Shown: piece by piece, positions 13,311 through 25,542 of the stretch
Position numbering within the stretch: the first letter of the stretch is position 1
How the letters are laid out: every line of letters starts with the position of its first letter
DNA from: Amaranthus tricolor
Lineage: Eukaryota; Streptophyta; Magnoliopsida; Caryophyllales; Amaranthaceae
DNA length: 64,000 bases
Direction of reading: 5' to 3'
NCBI RefSeq assembly: GCF_026212465.1
Contig: NC_080059.1
Span: 23,026,159 to 23,090,158, forward strand
Position numbers and translations under genes: made by a program
The notes under the pieces: generated by a model
Told to the model about the DNA's origin: nothing
What the model saw: only the letters and a program-made list of their open reading frames with translations
Databases searched by the model: none

Positions 13311-14388
13311 ATTTTATGGGTTTTAAAGCTTTTTTGGAACTTTCGCGCATAAAGTAGCTCAAACATGGTTTGTGTTGCACGAAACTTTGCACACAACACT
13401 ATTTGGTATATATTATTGTGTTGAAGTGGTTAGAATTGAAAATCATCGTCATATGCTAGAGATTACGTGTTAAGTTGCGATTTTATGAGTTTTTAAGCTT
13501 TTTTGGCACTTTCGCGTATAAAATAGCTCAAACTTGGTTTGTTTTGCACGAAACTTAGCACACAACACTATTTGGTATATATTATTGTGTTGAAGTGCTT
13601 AGAATTGAAAATAAGAGTCATATGCTAGAAATTACGTTTTAAGTTGCGATTTTACGGGTTTTTAAGCTTTTTAGACACTTTCGCGCATAAAATAGCTCAA
13701 ACTTGATTTGTTTTGCACAAAACTTAGCACACAACACTATATGGTATATATTATTGTGTTGAAGTTGTTAGAATTGAAAATAATATTCATATGCTAGAAA
13801 TTACGCGTTAATTTGCGATTTTATGGGTTTTTAAGCTTTTTTGGCACTTTCGCGCATAAAGTAGCTCAAACTTGATTTGTTTTGCACGAAACTTTGCACA
13901 CAACACTATTTGGTATATATTATTGTGTTGAGGTGGTTAGAATTGAAAATCATCGTCATATGCTAGAAATTACGTGTTAAGTTGCGATTTTATGGGTTTA
14001 TAAGCTTTTTTGGCACGTTCGCGCATAAAATAGCTCAAAGTTGGTGTGTTTAGCACAAAACTTTGCACACGACACTCTTTGTTATATAATATTGTGTTTA
14101 AATGGTTAGAATTGAAAATCATCGTCATATGCTAGAAATTACGTGTTAAGTTGCGATTTTATGGGTTTTAAAGCTTTTTTAGAACTTTCGCGCATAAAGT
14201 AGCTCAAACATGGTTTGTTTTGCACGAAACTTTGCACACAACACTATTTGGTATATATTATTGTGTTGAAGTGGTTAGAATTTAAAATCATCGTCATATT
14301 CTAGTGATTACGTGTTATGTTGCGATTTTATAGGTTTTTAAGCTTTTTCGGCACTTTCGCGCATAAAGTAGCTCACACTTGATTTGTT
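13310..14388 (+). repeat. Partial copy of the 10-mer HOR upstream of the 13-mers
   Basis: The order matches the last six to seven monomers of the 10-mer at a constant offset of 6,087 bp (13325 to 19412, 14389 to 20476). Shared variants are GGGTTTTAAAGC, ATGAGTTTTTAAGC, ACGTTTTAAGTTGCG, TGCACAAAACTTAGC, AATATTCATATGC and CACACGACACTCTTTG. It shows that the 13-mers are embedded within 10-mer material. Confidence 0.78.
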
Positions 14389-14517
14389 ATGCACGAAACT
14401 TGGCACACAACACTATTTGGTACATATTATGGTGTTGAAATGGTTAGAATTCAAAATAATAGTCATTTGCTAGAAATTACGTGTTATGTTGCGATATTAT
14501 GGGTTTTTAAGTTTTTT
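14350..14517 (+). repeat. T-type divergent monomer (reference copy, 168 bp)
   Basis: The most distinctive variant in block A. It has TAGCTCACACTTG, TTATGCACGAAACTTGG, GGTACATATTATGG, an EcoRI site in TTAGAATTCAAAATAATAG, GTCATTTGC in place of GTCATATGC (loss of the NdeI site), and ACGTGTTATG. Relatives recur, by the ATG of ATGCACG where present, at about 890, 2236, 3248, 4263, 5444, 6444, 7800, 8815, 10166, 11179, 14389, 16587, 18785, 20476, 22164, 23856 and 25543, plus ATACACG forms near 1898 and 9828. I did not see it in blocks B or C. Confidence 0.85.
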
Positions 14518-16586
14518 GGCACTTTCGCGCATAAAGTAGTTCAAATTTTGTTTGTTTTGCACGAATCTTGGCACACAACACTATTTGGTATATATTATTG
14601 TGTTGAAGTGGTTAGAATTTAAAATAATAGTCATATACTAGAATTTACGTGTTAAGTTACAATTTTATGGGTTTTTAAGCTTTTTTGGCACGTTCGCGCA
14701 TAAAATAGCTTAAACTTGGTGTGTTTTGTACAAAACTTTGCACACAATACTCTGTGGTATATATTATTGTGTTTAAGTGGTTAGAATTGAAAATCATCGT
14801 CATATGCTAAAAAATTATGTGTTAAGTTGCGATTTTATGTGTTTTTAAGCTTTTTTGACACTTTCGTGCATAAAGTAGCTAAAACTTGGTTTGTTTTGCT
14901 CGAAACTTGGCACACAACACTATATGGTACATATTATTGTGTTTAAGTGGTTAGAATTGAAAATAATAGTTATATGCTAAAAATTACGTGTTAAGTTGCT
15001 ATTTTATGGGTTTTAAAGCTTTTTTGGTACTTTCGCGCATAAAGTAGCTCAAACATGGTTTGTTTTGCACGAAACTTTGCACACAACACTATTTGGTATA
15101 TATTATTGTGTTGAAGTGGTTAAAATTGAAAATCATCGTCATATGCTAGAGATTACATGTTAAGTTGCGATTTTATGGGTTTTTAAGCTTTTTAGACACT
15201 TTCGCGCATAAAGTAGCTTAAACTTGATTTGTTTTGCACGAAACTTGGCACACAACACTATATGGTATATATTATTGTGTTGAAGTGGTTAGAATTGAAA
15301 ATAATAGTCATATGCTAGAAATTACGTGTTAAGTTGCGATTTTATGGGTTTTTAAGCTTTTTTGGCACTTTCGCGTATAAAGTAGCACAAACTTGGTTTG
15401 TTTTGCACGAAACTTAGCACACAACACTATTTGGTATATATTATTGTGTTGAAGTGCTTAGAATTGAAAATAATAGTCATATGCTAGAAATTACGTGTTA
15501 AGTTGCGATTTTACGGGTTTTTAAACTTTTTAGACACTTTCGCGCATAAAGTAGCTCAAACTTGATTTGTTTTGCACGAAACTTGGCACACAACACTATA
15601 AGGTATGTATTATTGTGTTGAAGTTGTTAGAATTGAAAAAAATAGTCATATGCTAGAAATTACGTGTTAAGTTGCGATTTTATGGGTTTTTAAGCTTTTT
15701 TAGCACTTTCGCGCATGAAGTACCTCAAACTTGATTTTTTTTGCACGAAACTTTGCACACAACACTATTTGGTATATATTATTGTGTTGAGGTGGTTAGA
15801 ATTGAAAATCATCGTCATATGCTAGAAATTACGTGTTAAGTTACGATTTTATGGGTTTTTAACCTTTTTTGGCACGTTCGCGCATAAAATAGCACAAACT
15901 TGGTGTGTTTTGTACAAAACTTTGCACACAATACTCTGTGGTTTATATTATTGTGTTTAAGTGGTTAGAATTGAAAATCATCGTCATATGCTAAAAAATT
16001 ACGTGTTAAGTTGCGATTTTATGGGTTTTAAAGCTTTTTTGGAACTTTCGCGCATAAAGTAGCTCAAACATGGTTTGTGTTGCACGAAACTTTGCACACA
16101 ACACTATTTGGTATATATTATTGTGTTGAAGTGGTTAGAATTGAAAATCATCGTCATATGCTAGAGATTACGTGTTAAGTTGCGATTTTATGGGTTTTTA
16201 AGCTTTTTTGGCAGTTTCGCGTATAAAGTAGCTCAAATTTGGATTGTTTTGCACGAAACTTAGCACACAACACTATTTGGTATATATTATTGTGTTGAAG
16301 TGCTTAGAATTGAAAATAATAGTCATATGCAAGAAATTACGTGTTAAGTTGCGATTTTATGGGTTTTTAAGCTTTTTTGGAACTTTCGCGCATAAAGTAG
16401 CTCAAACATGGTTTGTTTTGCACGAAACTTTGCACACATCACTATTCTGTATATATTATTGTGTTGAAGTGGTTAGAATTTAAAATCATCGTCATATTCT
16501 AGTGATTACGTGTTATGTTGCGATTTTATGGGTTTTTAAGCTTTTTCGGCACTTTCGCGCATAAAGTAGCTCACACTTGATTTGTT
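14389..16586 (+). repeat. 13-mer higher-order repeat, copy 1 (2,198 bp)
   Basis: Bounded by T-type markers at 14389 and 16587, that is thirteen monomers. It opens with the T-type monomer, the TCATATACTAG / TTACAATTTTATGG monomer, the GTACAAAAC / TCTGTGGT monomer and the GACACTTTCGTGC monomer, the same opening as the 10-mer, then diverges. Copy boundaries are placed at the marker for convenience. Confidence 0.82.
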
Positions 16587-18784
16587 ATGCACGAAACTTG
16601 GCACCCAACACTATTTGGTACATATTATGGTGTTGAAATGGTTAGAATTCAAAATAATAGTCATTTGCTAGAAATTACGTGTTATGTTGCGATTTTATGG
16701 GTTTTTATGTTTTTTGGCACTTTCGCGCATGAAGTAGTTCAAAGTTTGTTTGTTTTGCACGAATCTTGGCACACAACACTATTTGGTATATATTATTGTG
16801 TTGAAGTGGTTAGAATTTAAAATAATAGTCATATACTAGAATTTACGTGTTAAGTTACAATTTTATGGGTTTTTAAGCTTTTTTGGCACGTTCGCGCATA
16901 AAATAGCTCAAACTTGGTGTGTTTTGTACAAAACTTTGCACACAATACTCTGTGGTATATATTATTGTGTTTAAGTGGTTAGAATTGAAAATCATCGTCA
17001 TATGCTAAAAAATTATGTGTTAAGTTGCGATTTTATGTGTTTTTAAGCTTTTTTGACACTTTCGTGCATAAAGTAGCTCAAACTTGGTTTGTTTTGCACG
17101 AAACTTGGCACACAACACTATATGGTACATATTATTGTGTTTAAGTGGTTAGAATTGAAAATAATAGTTATATGCTAAAAATTACGTGTTAAGTTGCGAT
17201 TTTATGGGTTTTTAAGCTTTTTAGACACTTTCGAGCATAAAGTAGCTTAAACTTGATTTGTTTTGCACGAAACTTGGCACACAACACTATATGGTATATA
17301 TTATTGTGTTGAAGTGGTTAGAATTGAAAATAATAGACATATGCTAGAAATTACGTGTTAAGTTGCGATTTTATAGGTTTTTAAGCTTTTTTGGCACTTT
17401 CGCGTATAAAGTAGCACAAACTTGGTTTGTTTTGCACGAAACTTAGCACACAACACTATTTGGTATATATTATTGTGTTGAAGTGCTTAGAATTGAAAAT
17501 AATAGTCATATGCTATAAATTACGTGTTAAGTTGCGATTTTACGGGTTTTTAAGCTTTTTAGACACTTTCGCGCATAAAGTAGCTCAAACTTGATTTGTT
17601 TTGCACGAAACATGGCACACAACACTATATGGTATATATTATTGTGTTGAAGTTGTTAGAATTGAAAAAAATAGTCATATGCTAGAAATTACGTGTTAAG
17701 TTGCGATTTTATGGGTTTTTAAGCTTTTTTGGCACTTTCGCGCATAAAGTACCTCAAACTTGATTTGTTTTGCACGAAACTTTGCACACAACACTATTTG
17801 GTATATATTATTGTGTTGAGGTGGTTAGAATTGAAAATCATCGTAATATGCTAGAAATTACGTGTTAAGTTACGATTTTATGGGTTTTTAACCTTTTTTG
17901 GCACGTTCGCGCATAAAATAGCACAAACTTTGTGTGTTTCGTACAAAACTTTGCACACAATACTCTGTCGTATATATTATTGTGTTTAAGTGGTTAGAAT
18001 TGAAAATCATCGTCATATGTTAAAAAATTACGTGTTAAGTTGCGATTTTATGGGTTTTAAAGCTTTTTTGGAACTTTCGCGCATAAAGTAGCTCAAACAT
18101 AGTTTGTGTTGCACGAAACATTGCACACAACACTATTTGGTATACATTATTGTGTTGAAGTGGTTAGAATTGAAAATCATCGTCATATGCTAGAGATTAC
18201 GTGTTAAGTTGCGATTTTATGGGTTTTTAAGCTTTTTAGACACTTTCGCGCATAAAGTAGCTTAAACTTGATTTGTTTTGCACGAAACTTGGCACACAAC
18301 ACTATATGGTATATATTATTGTGTTGAAGTGGTTAGAATTGAAAATAATAGTCATATGCTAGAAATTACGTGTTAAGTTGCGATTTTATGGGTGTTTAAG
18401 CTTTTTTGGCACTTTCGCGTATAAAGTAGCACAAACTTTGTTTGTTTTGCACGAAACTTAGCACACAACACTATTTGGTATATATTAATGTTTTGAAGTG
18501 CTTAGAATTTAAAATAATAGTCATATGCTAGAAATTACGTCTTAAGTTGCGATTTTACGGGTTTTTAAGCTTTTTAGACACTTTCGCGCATAAAGTAGCT
18601 CAAACTTGATTTGTTTTGCACGAAACTTTGCACACAACACTATATGGTATATATTATTGTGTTGAAGTTGTTAGAATATAAAATAATAGTCATATGCTAG
18701 AAATTACGTGTTAAGTTGCGATTTTATGGGTTTTTAAGCTTTTTCGGCACTTTCGCGCATAAAGTAGCTCACACTTGATTTGTT
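16587..18784 (+). repeat. 13-mer higher-order repeat, copy 2 (2,198 bp)
   Basis: The same length as copy 1 but not fully collinear. Near 17200 the GTTATATGC monomer is followed directly by the AGACACTTTCG monomer, whereas copy 1 has a GGGTTTTAAAGC / CAAACATGG monomer in between (about 15005-15170). Copy 2 carries an AGACAC / TTAAACTTG monomer later instead (about 18235). Equal length with different order points to compensating monomer gain and loss. Confidence 0.8.
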
Positions 18785-20475
18785 ATGCACGAAACTTGGC
18801 ACAAAACACTATTTGGTACATATTATGGTGTTGAAATGGTTAGAATTCAAAATAATAGTCATTTGCTAGAAATTACGTGTTATGTTGCGATTTTATGGGT
18901 TTTTATGTTTTTTGGCACTTTCGCGCATAAAGTAGTTCAAAGTTTGTTTGTTTTGCACGAATCTTGGCACACAACACTATTTGGTATATATTATTGTGTT
19001 GAAGTGGTTAGAATTTAAAATAATAGTCATATACTAGAATTTACGTGTTAAGCTACAATTTTATGGGTTTTTAAGCTTTTTTGGCACGTTCGCGCATAAA
19101 ATAGCTCAAACTTGGTGTGTTTTGTACAAAACTTTGCACACAATACTCTGTGGTATATATTATTGTGTTTAAGTGGTTAGAATTGAAAATCATCGTCATA
19201 TGCTAAAAAATTATGTGTTAAATTGCGATTTTATGTGTTTATTAAGCTTTTTTGACACTTTCGTGCATAAAGTAGCTCAAACTTGGTTTGTTTTGCACGA
19301 AACTTGGCACACAACACTATATGGTACATATTATTGTGTTTAAGTGGTTAGAATTGAAAATAATAGTTATATGCTAAAAATTACGTGTTAAGTTGCGATT
19401 TTATGGGTTTTAAAGCTTTTTTGGAACTTTCGCGCATAAAGTAGCTCAAACATGGTTTGTTTTGCACGAAACTTTGCACACAACACTATTTGGTATATAT
19501 TATTGTATTGAAGTGGTTAGAATTGAAAATCATCGTCATATGCTAGAGATTACGCGTTAAGTTGCGATTTTATGAGTTTTTAAGCTTTTTTGGCACTTTC
19601 GCGTATAAAGTAGCTCAAACTTGGTTTGTTTTGCACGAAACTTAGCACACAACACTATTTGGTATATATTATTGTGTTGAAGTGCTTAGAATTGAAAATA
19701 ATAGTCATATGCTAGAAATTACGTTTTAAGTTGCGATTTTACGGGTTTTTAAGCTTTTTAGACACTTTCGCGCATAAAATAGCTCAAACTTGATTTGTTT
19801 TGCAAAAAACTTAGCACACAACACTATATGGTATATATTATTGTGTTGAAGTTGTTAGAATTGAAAATAATATTCATATGCTAGAAATTACGTGTTAATT
19901 TACGATTTTATGGGTTTTTAAGCTTTTTTGGCACTTTCGCGCATAAAGTAGCTCAAACTTGATTTGTTTTGCACGAAAGTTTGCACACAACACTATTTGG
20001 TATATATTATTGTGTTGAGGTGGTTAGAATTTAAAATCATCGTCATATGCTAGAAATTACGTGTTAAGTTGCGATTTTATGGGTTTCTAAGCTTTTTTGG
20101 GACGTTCGCGCATAAAATAGCTCAAACTTGGTGTGTTTGGCACAAAACTTTGCACACGACACTCTTTGTTATATAATATTGTGTTTAAATGGTTAGAATT
20201 GAAAATCATCGTCATATGCTAGAAATTACGTGTTAAGTTGCGATTTTATGGGTTTTTAAGCTTTTTTGGAACTTTCGCGCATAAAGTAGCTCAAACAGGG
20301 TTTGTTTTGCACGAAACTTTGCACAAAACACTATTTGGTATATATTATTGTGTTGAAGTGGTTAGAATTTAAAATCATCGTCATATTCTAGTGATTACGT
20401 GTTATGTTGCGATTTTAAGGGTTTTTAAGCTTTTTGGGCACTTTCGCGCATAAAGTAGCTCACACTTGATTTGTT
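18785..20475 (+). repeat. 10-mer higher-order repeat, copy 1 (1,691 bp)
   Basis: Bounded by T-type markers. Monomers in order: T-type; TCATATACTAG type; GTACAAAAC / TCTGTGGT; TTTCGTGC / ATGGTACATATTATTG; TAAAGC / CAAACATGG; ATGAGTTTTTAAGC; ACGGG / TTAGCACACAACACTATATGG; CACGAAAGTTTGC with GAGGTGG; GACGTTCG / CACACGACACTC; and CAAACAGGG with CATATTCTAGTG. GGGACGTTCG near 20100 is a private change. Confidence 0.88.
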
Positions 20476-22163
20476 ATGCACGAAACTTGGCACACAACAC
20501 TATTTGGTACATATTATGGTGTTGAAATGGTTAGAATTCAAAATAATAGTCATTTGCTAGAAATTACGTGTTATGTTGCGATTTTATGGGTTTTTATGTT
20601 TTTTGGCACTTTCGCGCATAAGGTAGTTCAAAGTTTGTTTGTTTTGCACAAATCTTGGCACACAACACTATTTGGTATATATTATTGTGTTGAAGTGGTT
20701 AGAATTTAAAATAATAGTCATATACTAGAATTTACGTGTTAAGTTACAATTTTATGGGTTTTTAAGCTTTTTTGGCACGTTCGCGCATAAAATAGCTCAA
20801 ACTTGGTGTGTTTTGTACAAAACTTTGCACACAATACTCTGTGGTATATATTATTGTGTTTAAGTGGTTAGAATTGAAAATCATCGTCATATGCTAAAAA
20901 ATTATGTGTTAAGTTGCGATTTTATGTGTTTTTAAGCTTTTTTGACACTTTCGTGCATAAAGTAGCTCAAACTTGGTTTGTTTTGCATGAAACTTGGCAC
21001 ACAACACTATATGGTACATATTATTGTGTTTAAGTGGTTAGAATTGAAAATATAGTTATATGCTAAAAATTACGTGTTAAGTTGCGATTTTATGGGTTTT
21101 AAAGCTTTTTTGGAACTTTCGCGCATATAGTAGCTCAAACATGGTTTGTTTTGCACGAAACTTTGCCACAACACTATTTGGTATATATTATTGTATTGAA
21201 GTGGTTAGAATTGAAAATCATCGTCATATGCTAGAGATTACGTGTTAAGTTGCGATTTTATGAGTTTTTAAAGCTTTTTTGGCACTTTCGCGTATAAAGT
21301 AGCTCAAACTTGGTTTGTTTTGCACGAAACTTAGCACACAACACTATTTGGTATATATTATTGTGTTGAAGTGCTTAGAATTGAAAATAATAGTCATATG
21401 CTAGAAATTACGTTTTAAGTTGCGATTTTACGGGTTTTTAGCTTTTTAGACACTTTCGCGCATAAAATAGCTCAAACTTGATTTGTTTTGCACAAAACTT
21501 AGCACACAACACTATATGGTATATATTATTGTGTTGAAGTTGTTAGAATTGAAAATAATATTCATATGCTAGAAATTACGTGTTAATTTACGATTTTATG
21601 GGTTTTTAAAGCTTTTTTGGCACTTTCGCGCATAAAGTAGCTCAAACTTGATTTGTTTTGCACGAAAGTTTGCACACAACACTATTTGGTATATATTATT
21701 GTGTTGAGGTGGTTAGAATTTAAAATCATCGTCATATGCTAGAAATTACGTGTTAAGTTGCGATTTTATGGGTTTATAAGCTTTTTTGGCACGTTCGCGC
21801 ATAAAATAGCTCAAACTTGGTGTGTTTAGCACAAAACTTTGCACACGACACTCTTTGTTATATAATATTGTGTTTAAATGGTTAGAATTGAAAATCATCG
21901 TCATATGCTAGAAATTACGTGTTAAGTTGCGATTTTATGGGTTTTTAAGCTTTTTTGGAACTTTCGCGCATAAGTAGCTCAAACAGGGTTTGTTTTGCAC
22001 GAAACTTTGCACAAAACACTATTTGGTATATATTATTGTGTTGAAGTGGTTAGAATTTAAAATCATCGTCATATTCTAGTGATTACGTGTTATGTTGCGA
22101 TTTTAAGGGTTTTTAAGCTTTTTGGGCACTTTCGCGCATAAAGTAGCTCACACTTGATTTGTT
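20476..22163 (+). repeat. 10-mer higher-order repeat, copy 2 (1,688 bp)
   Basis: The monomer order equals copy 1, with scattered differences such as TTTGCCACAACAC near 21167 (one CA unit lost), GAAAATATAG near 21045, and GGTTTTTAGC near 21433. Confidence 0.9.
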
Positions 22164-23855
22164 ATGCACGAAACTTGGCACACAACACTATTTGGTACAT
22201 ATTATGGTGTTGAAATGGTTAGAATTCAAAATAATAGTCATTTGCTAGAAATTACGTGTTATGTTGCGATTTTATGGGTTTTTAAGTTTTTTGGCACTTT
22301 CGCGCATAAAGTAGTTCAAAGTTTGTTTGTTTTGCACGAATCTTGGCACACAACACTATTTGGTATATATTATTGTGTTGAAGTGGTTAGAATTTAAAAT
22401 AATAGTCATATACTAGAATTTACGTGTTAAGTTACAATTTTATGGGTTTTTAAGATTTTTTGGCACGTTCGCGCATAAAATAGCTCAAACTTGGTGTGTT
22501 TTGTACAAAACTTTGCACACAATACTCTGTGGTATATATTATTGTGTTTAAGTGGTTAGAATTGAAAATCATCGTCATATGCTAAAAAATTATGTGTTAA
22601 GTTGCGATTTTATGTGTTTTTAAGCTTTTTTGACACTTTCGTGCATAAAGTAGCTCAAACTTGGTTTGTTTTGCACGAAACTTGGCACACAACACTATAT
22701 GGTACATATTATTGTGTTTAAGTGGTTAGAATTGAAAATAATAGTTATATGCTAAAAATTACGTGTTAAGTTGCGATTTTATGGGTTTTAAAAGCTTTTT
22801 TGGAACTTTCGCGCATATAGTAGCTCAAACATGGTTTGTTTTGCACGAAACTTTGCACACAACACTATTTGGTATATATTATTGTATTGAAGTGGTTAGA
22901 ATTGAAAATCATCGTCATATGCTAGAGATTACGTGTTAAGTTGCGATTTTATGAGTTTTTAAGCTTTTTTGGCACTTTCGCGTATAAAGTAGCTCAAACT
23001 TGGTTTGTTTTGCACGAAACTTAGCACACAACACTATTTGGTATATATTATTGTGTTGAAGTGCTTAGAATTGAAAATAATAGTCATATGCTAGAAATTA
23101 CGTTTTAAGTTGCGATTTTACGGGTTTTTAAGCTTTTTAGACACTTTCGCGCATAAAATAGCTCAAACTTGATTTGTTTTGCACAAAACTTAGCACACAA
23201 CACTATATGGTATATATTATTGTGTTGAAGTTGTTAGAATTGAAAATAATATTCATATGCTAGAAATTACGTGTTAATTTACGATTTTATGGGTTTTTAA
23301 GCTTTTTTGGCACTTTCGCGCATAAAGTAGCTCAAACTTGATTTGTTTTGCACGAAAGTTTGCACACAACACTATTTGGTATATATTATTGTGTTGAGGT
23401 GGTTAGAATTTAAAATCATCGTCATATGCTAGAAATTACGTGTTAAGTTGCGATTTTATGGGTTTATAAGCTTTTTTGGCACGTTCGCGCATAAAATAGC
23501 TCAAACTTGGTGTGTTTAGCACAAAACTTTGCACACGACACTCTTTGTTATATAATATTGTGTTTAAAAGGTTAGAATTGAAAATCATCGTCATATGCTA
23601 GAAATTACGTGTTAAGTTGCGATTTTATGGGTTTTTAAGCTTTTTTGGAACTTTCGCCGCATAAAGTAGCTCAAACAGGGTTTGTTTTGCACGAAACTTT
23701 GCACAAAACACTATTTGGTATATATTATTGTGTTGAAGTGGTTAGAATTTAAAATCATCGTCATATTCTAGTGATTACGTGTTATGTTGCGATTTTAAGG
23801 GTTTTTAAGCTTTTTGGGCACTTTCGCGCATAAAGTAGCTCACACTTGATTTGTT
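22164..23855 (+). repeat. 10-mer higher-order repeat, copy 3 (1,692 bp)
   Basis: The order is the same as in copies 1 and 2. It shares TTTAAGATTTTTTGG (about 22449) with copies 4 and 5 but not with copies 1 and 2, and has a one-base insertion TTTCGCCGCAT at about 23653-23662. The shared change suggests that copies 3-5 arose from one another. Confidence 0.9.
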
Positions 23856-25542
23856 ATGCACGAAACTTGGCACACAACACTATTTGGTACATATTATGGT
23901 GTTGAAATGGTTAGAATTCAAAATAATAGTCATTTGCTAGAAATTACGTGTTATGTTGCGATTTTATGGGTTTTTAAGTTTTTTGGCACTTTCGCGCATA
24001 AAGTAGTTCAAAGTTTGTTTGTTTTGCACGAATCTTGGCACACAACACTATTTGGTATATATTATGTGTTGAAGTGGTTAGAATTTAAAATAATAGTCAT
24101 ATACTAGAATTTACGTGTTAAGTCACAATTTTATGGGTTTTTAAGATTTTTTGGCACGTTCGCGCATAAAATAGCTCAAACTTGGTGTGTTTTGTACAAA
24201 ACTTTGCACACAATACTCTGTGGTATATATTATTGTGTTTAAGTGGTTAGAATTGAAAATCATCGTCATATGCTAAAAAATTATGTGTTAAGTTGCGATT
24301 TTATGTGGTTTTAAGCTTTTTTGACACTTTCGTGCATAAAGTAGCTCAAACTTGGTTTGTTTTTGCACGAAACTTGGCACACAACACTATATGGTACATA
24401 TTATTGTGTTTAAGTGGTTAGAATTGAAAATAATAGTTATATGCTAAAAATTACGTGTTAAGTTGCGATTTATGGGTTTTAAAGCTTTTTGGAACTTTCG
24501 CGCATAAAGTAGCTCAAACATGGTTTGTTTTGCACGAAACTTTGCACACAACACTATTTGGTATATATTATTGTGTTGAAGTGGTTATAATTGAAAATCA
24601 TCGTCATATGCTAGAGATTACGTGTTAAGTTGCGATTTTATGAGTTTTTAAGCTTTTTTGGCACTTTCGCGTATAAAGTAGCTCAAGCTTGGTTTGTTTT
24701 GCACGAAACTTAGCACACAACACTATTTGGTATATATTATTGTGTTGAAGTGCTTAGAATTGAAAATAATAGTCATATGCTAGAAATTACGTTTTAAGTT
24801 GCGATTTTACGGGTTTTTAAGCTTTTTAGACACTTTCGCGCATAAAATAGCTCAAACTTGATTTGTTTTGCACAAAACTTAGCACACAACACTATATGGT
24901 ATATATTATTGTGTTGAAGTTGTTAGAATTGAAAATAATATTCATATGCTAGAAATTACGTGTTAATTTACGATTTTATGGGTTTTTAAGCTTTTTTGGC
25001 ACTTTCGCGCATAAAGTAGCTCAAACTTGATTTGTTTTGCACGAAAGTTTGCACACAACACTATTTGGTATATATTATTGTGTTGAGGTGGTTAGAATTT
25101 AAAATCATCATCATATGCTAGAAATTACGTGTTAAGTTGCGATTTTATGGGTTTATAAGCTTTTTTGGCACGTTCGCGCATAAAATAGCTCAAACTTGGT
25201 GTGTTTAGCACAAAACTTTGCACACGACACTCTTTGTTATATAATATTATGTTTAAATGGTTAGAATTGAAAATCATCGTCATATGCTAGAAATTACGTG
25301 TTAAGTTGCGATTTTATGGGTTTTTAAGCTTTTTTGGAACTTTCGCGCATAAAGTAGCTCAAACAGGGTTTGTTTTGCACGAACTTTGCACAAAACACTA
25401 TTTGGTATATATTATTGTGTTGAAGTGGTTAGAATTTAAAATCATCGTCATATTCTAGTGATTACGTGTTATGTTGCGATTTTAAGGGTTTTTAAGCTTT
25501 TTGGGCACTTTCGCGCATAAAGTAGCTCACACTTGATTTGTT
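23856..25542 (+). repeat. 10-mer higher-order repeat, copy 4 (1,687 bp)
   Basis: Same order. Private changes include AGTCACAATTTTATGG (about 24122), an extra T in TTTTTGCACG (about 24360) and CAAGCTTGG (about 24685). It is near-identical to copies 3 and 5 by eye. Confidence 0.9.

Noticed and set aside
16703..16713. Match to the yeast ARS consensus (TTTTATGTTTT), also in the 10-mer copies near 18901 and 20591
   Set aside because: An AT-rich chance match in a variant monomer; the yeast consensus does not define origins in plants or animals.
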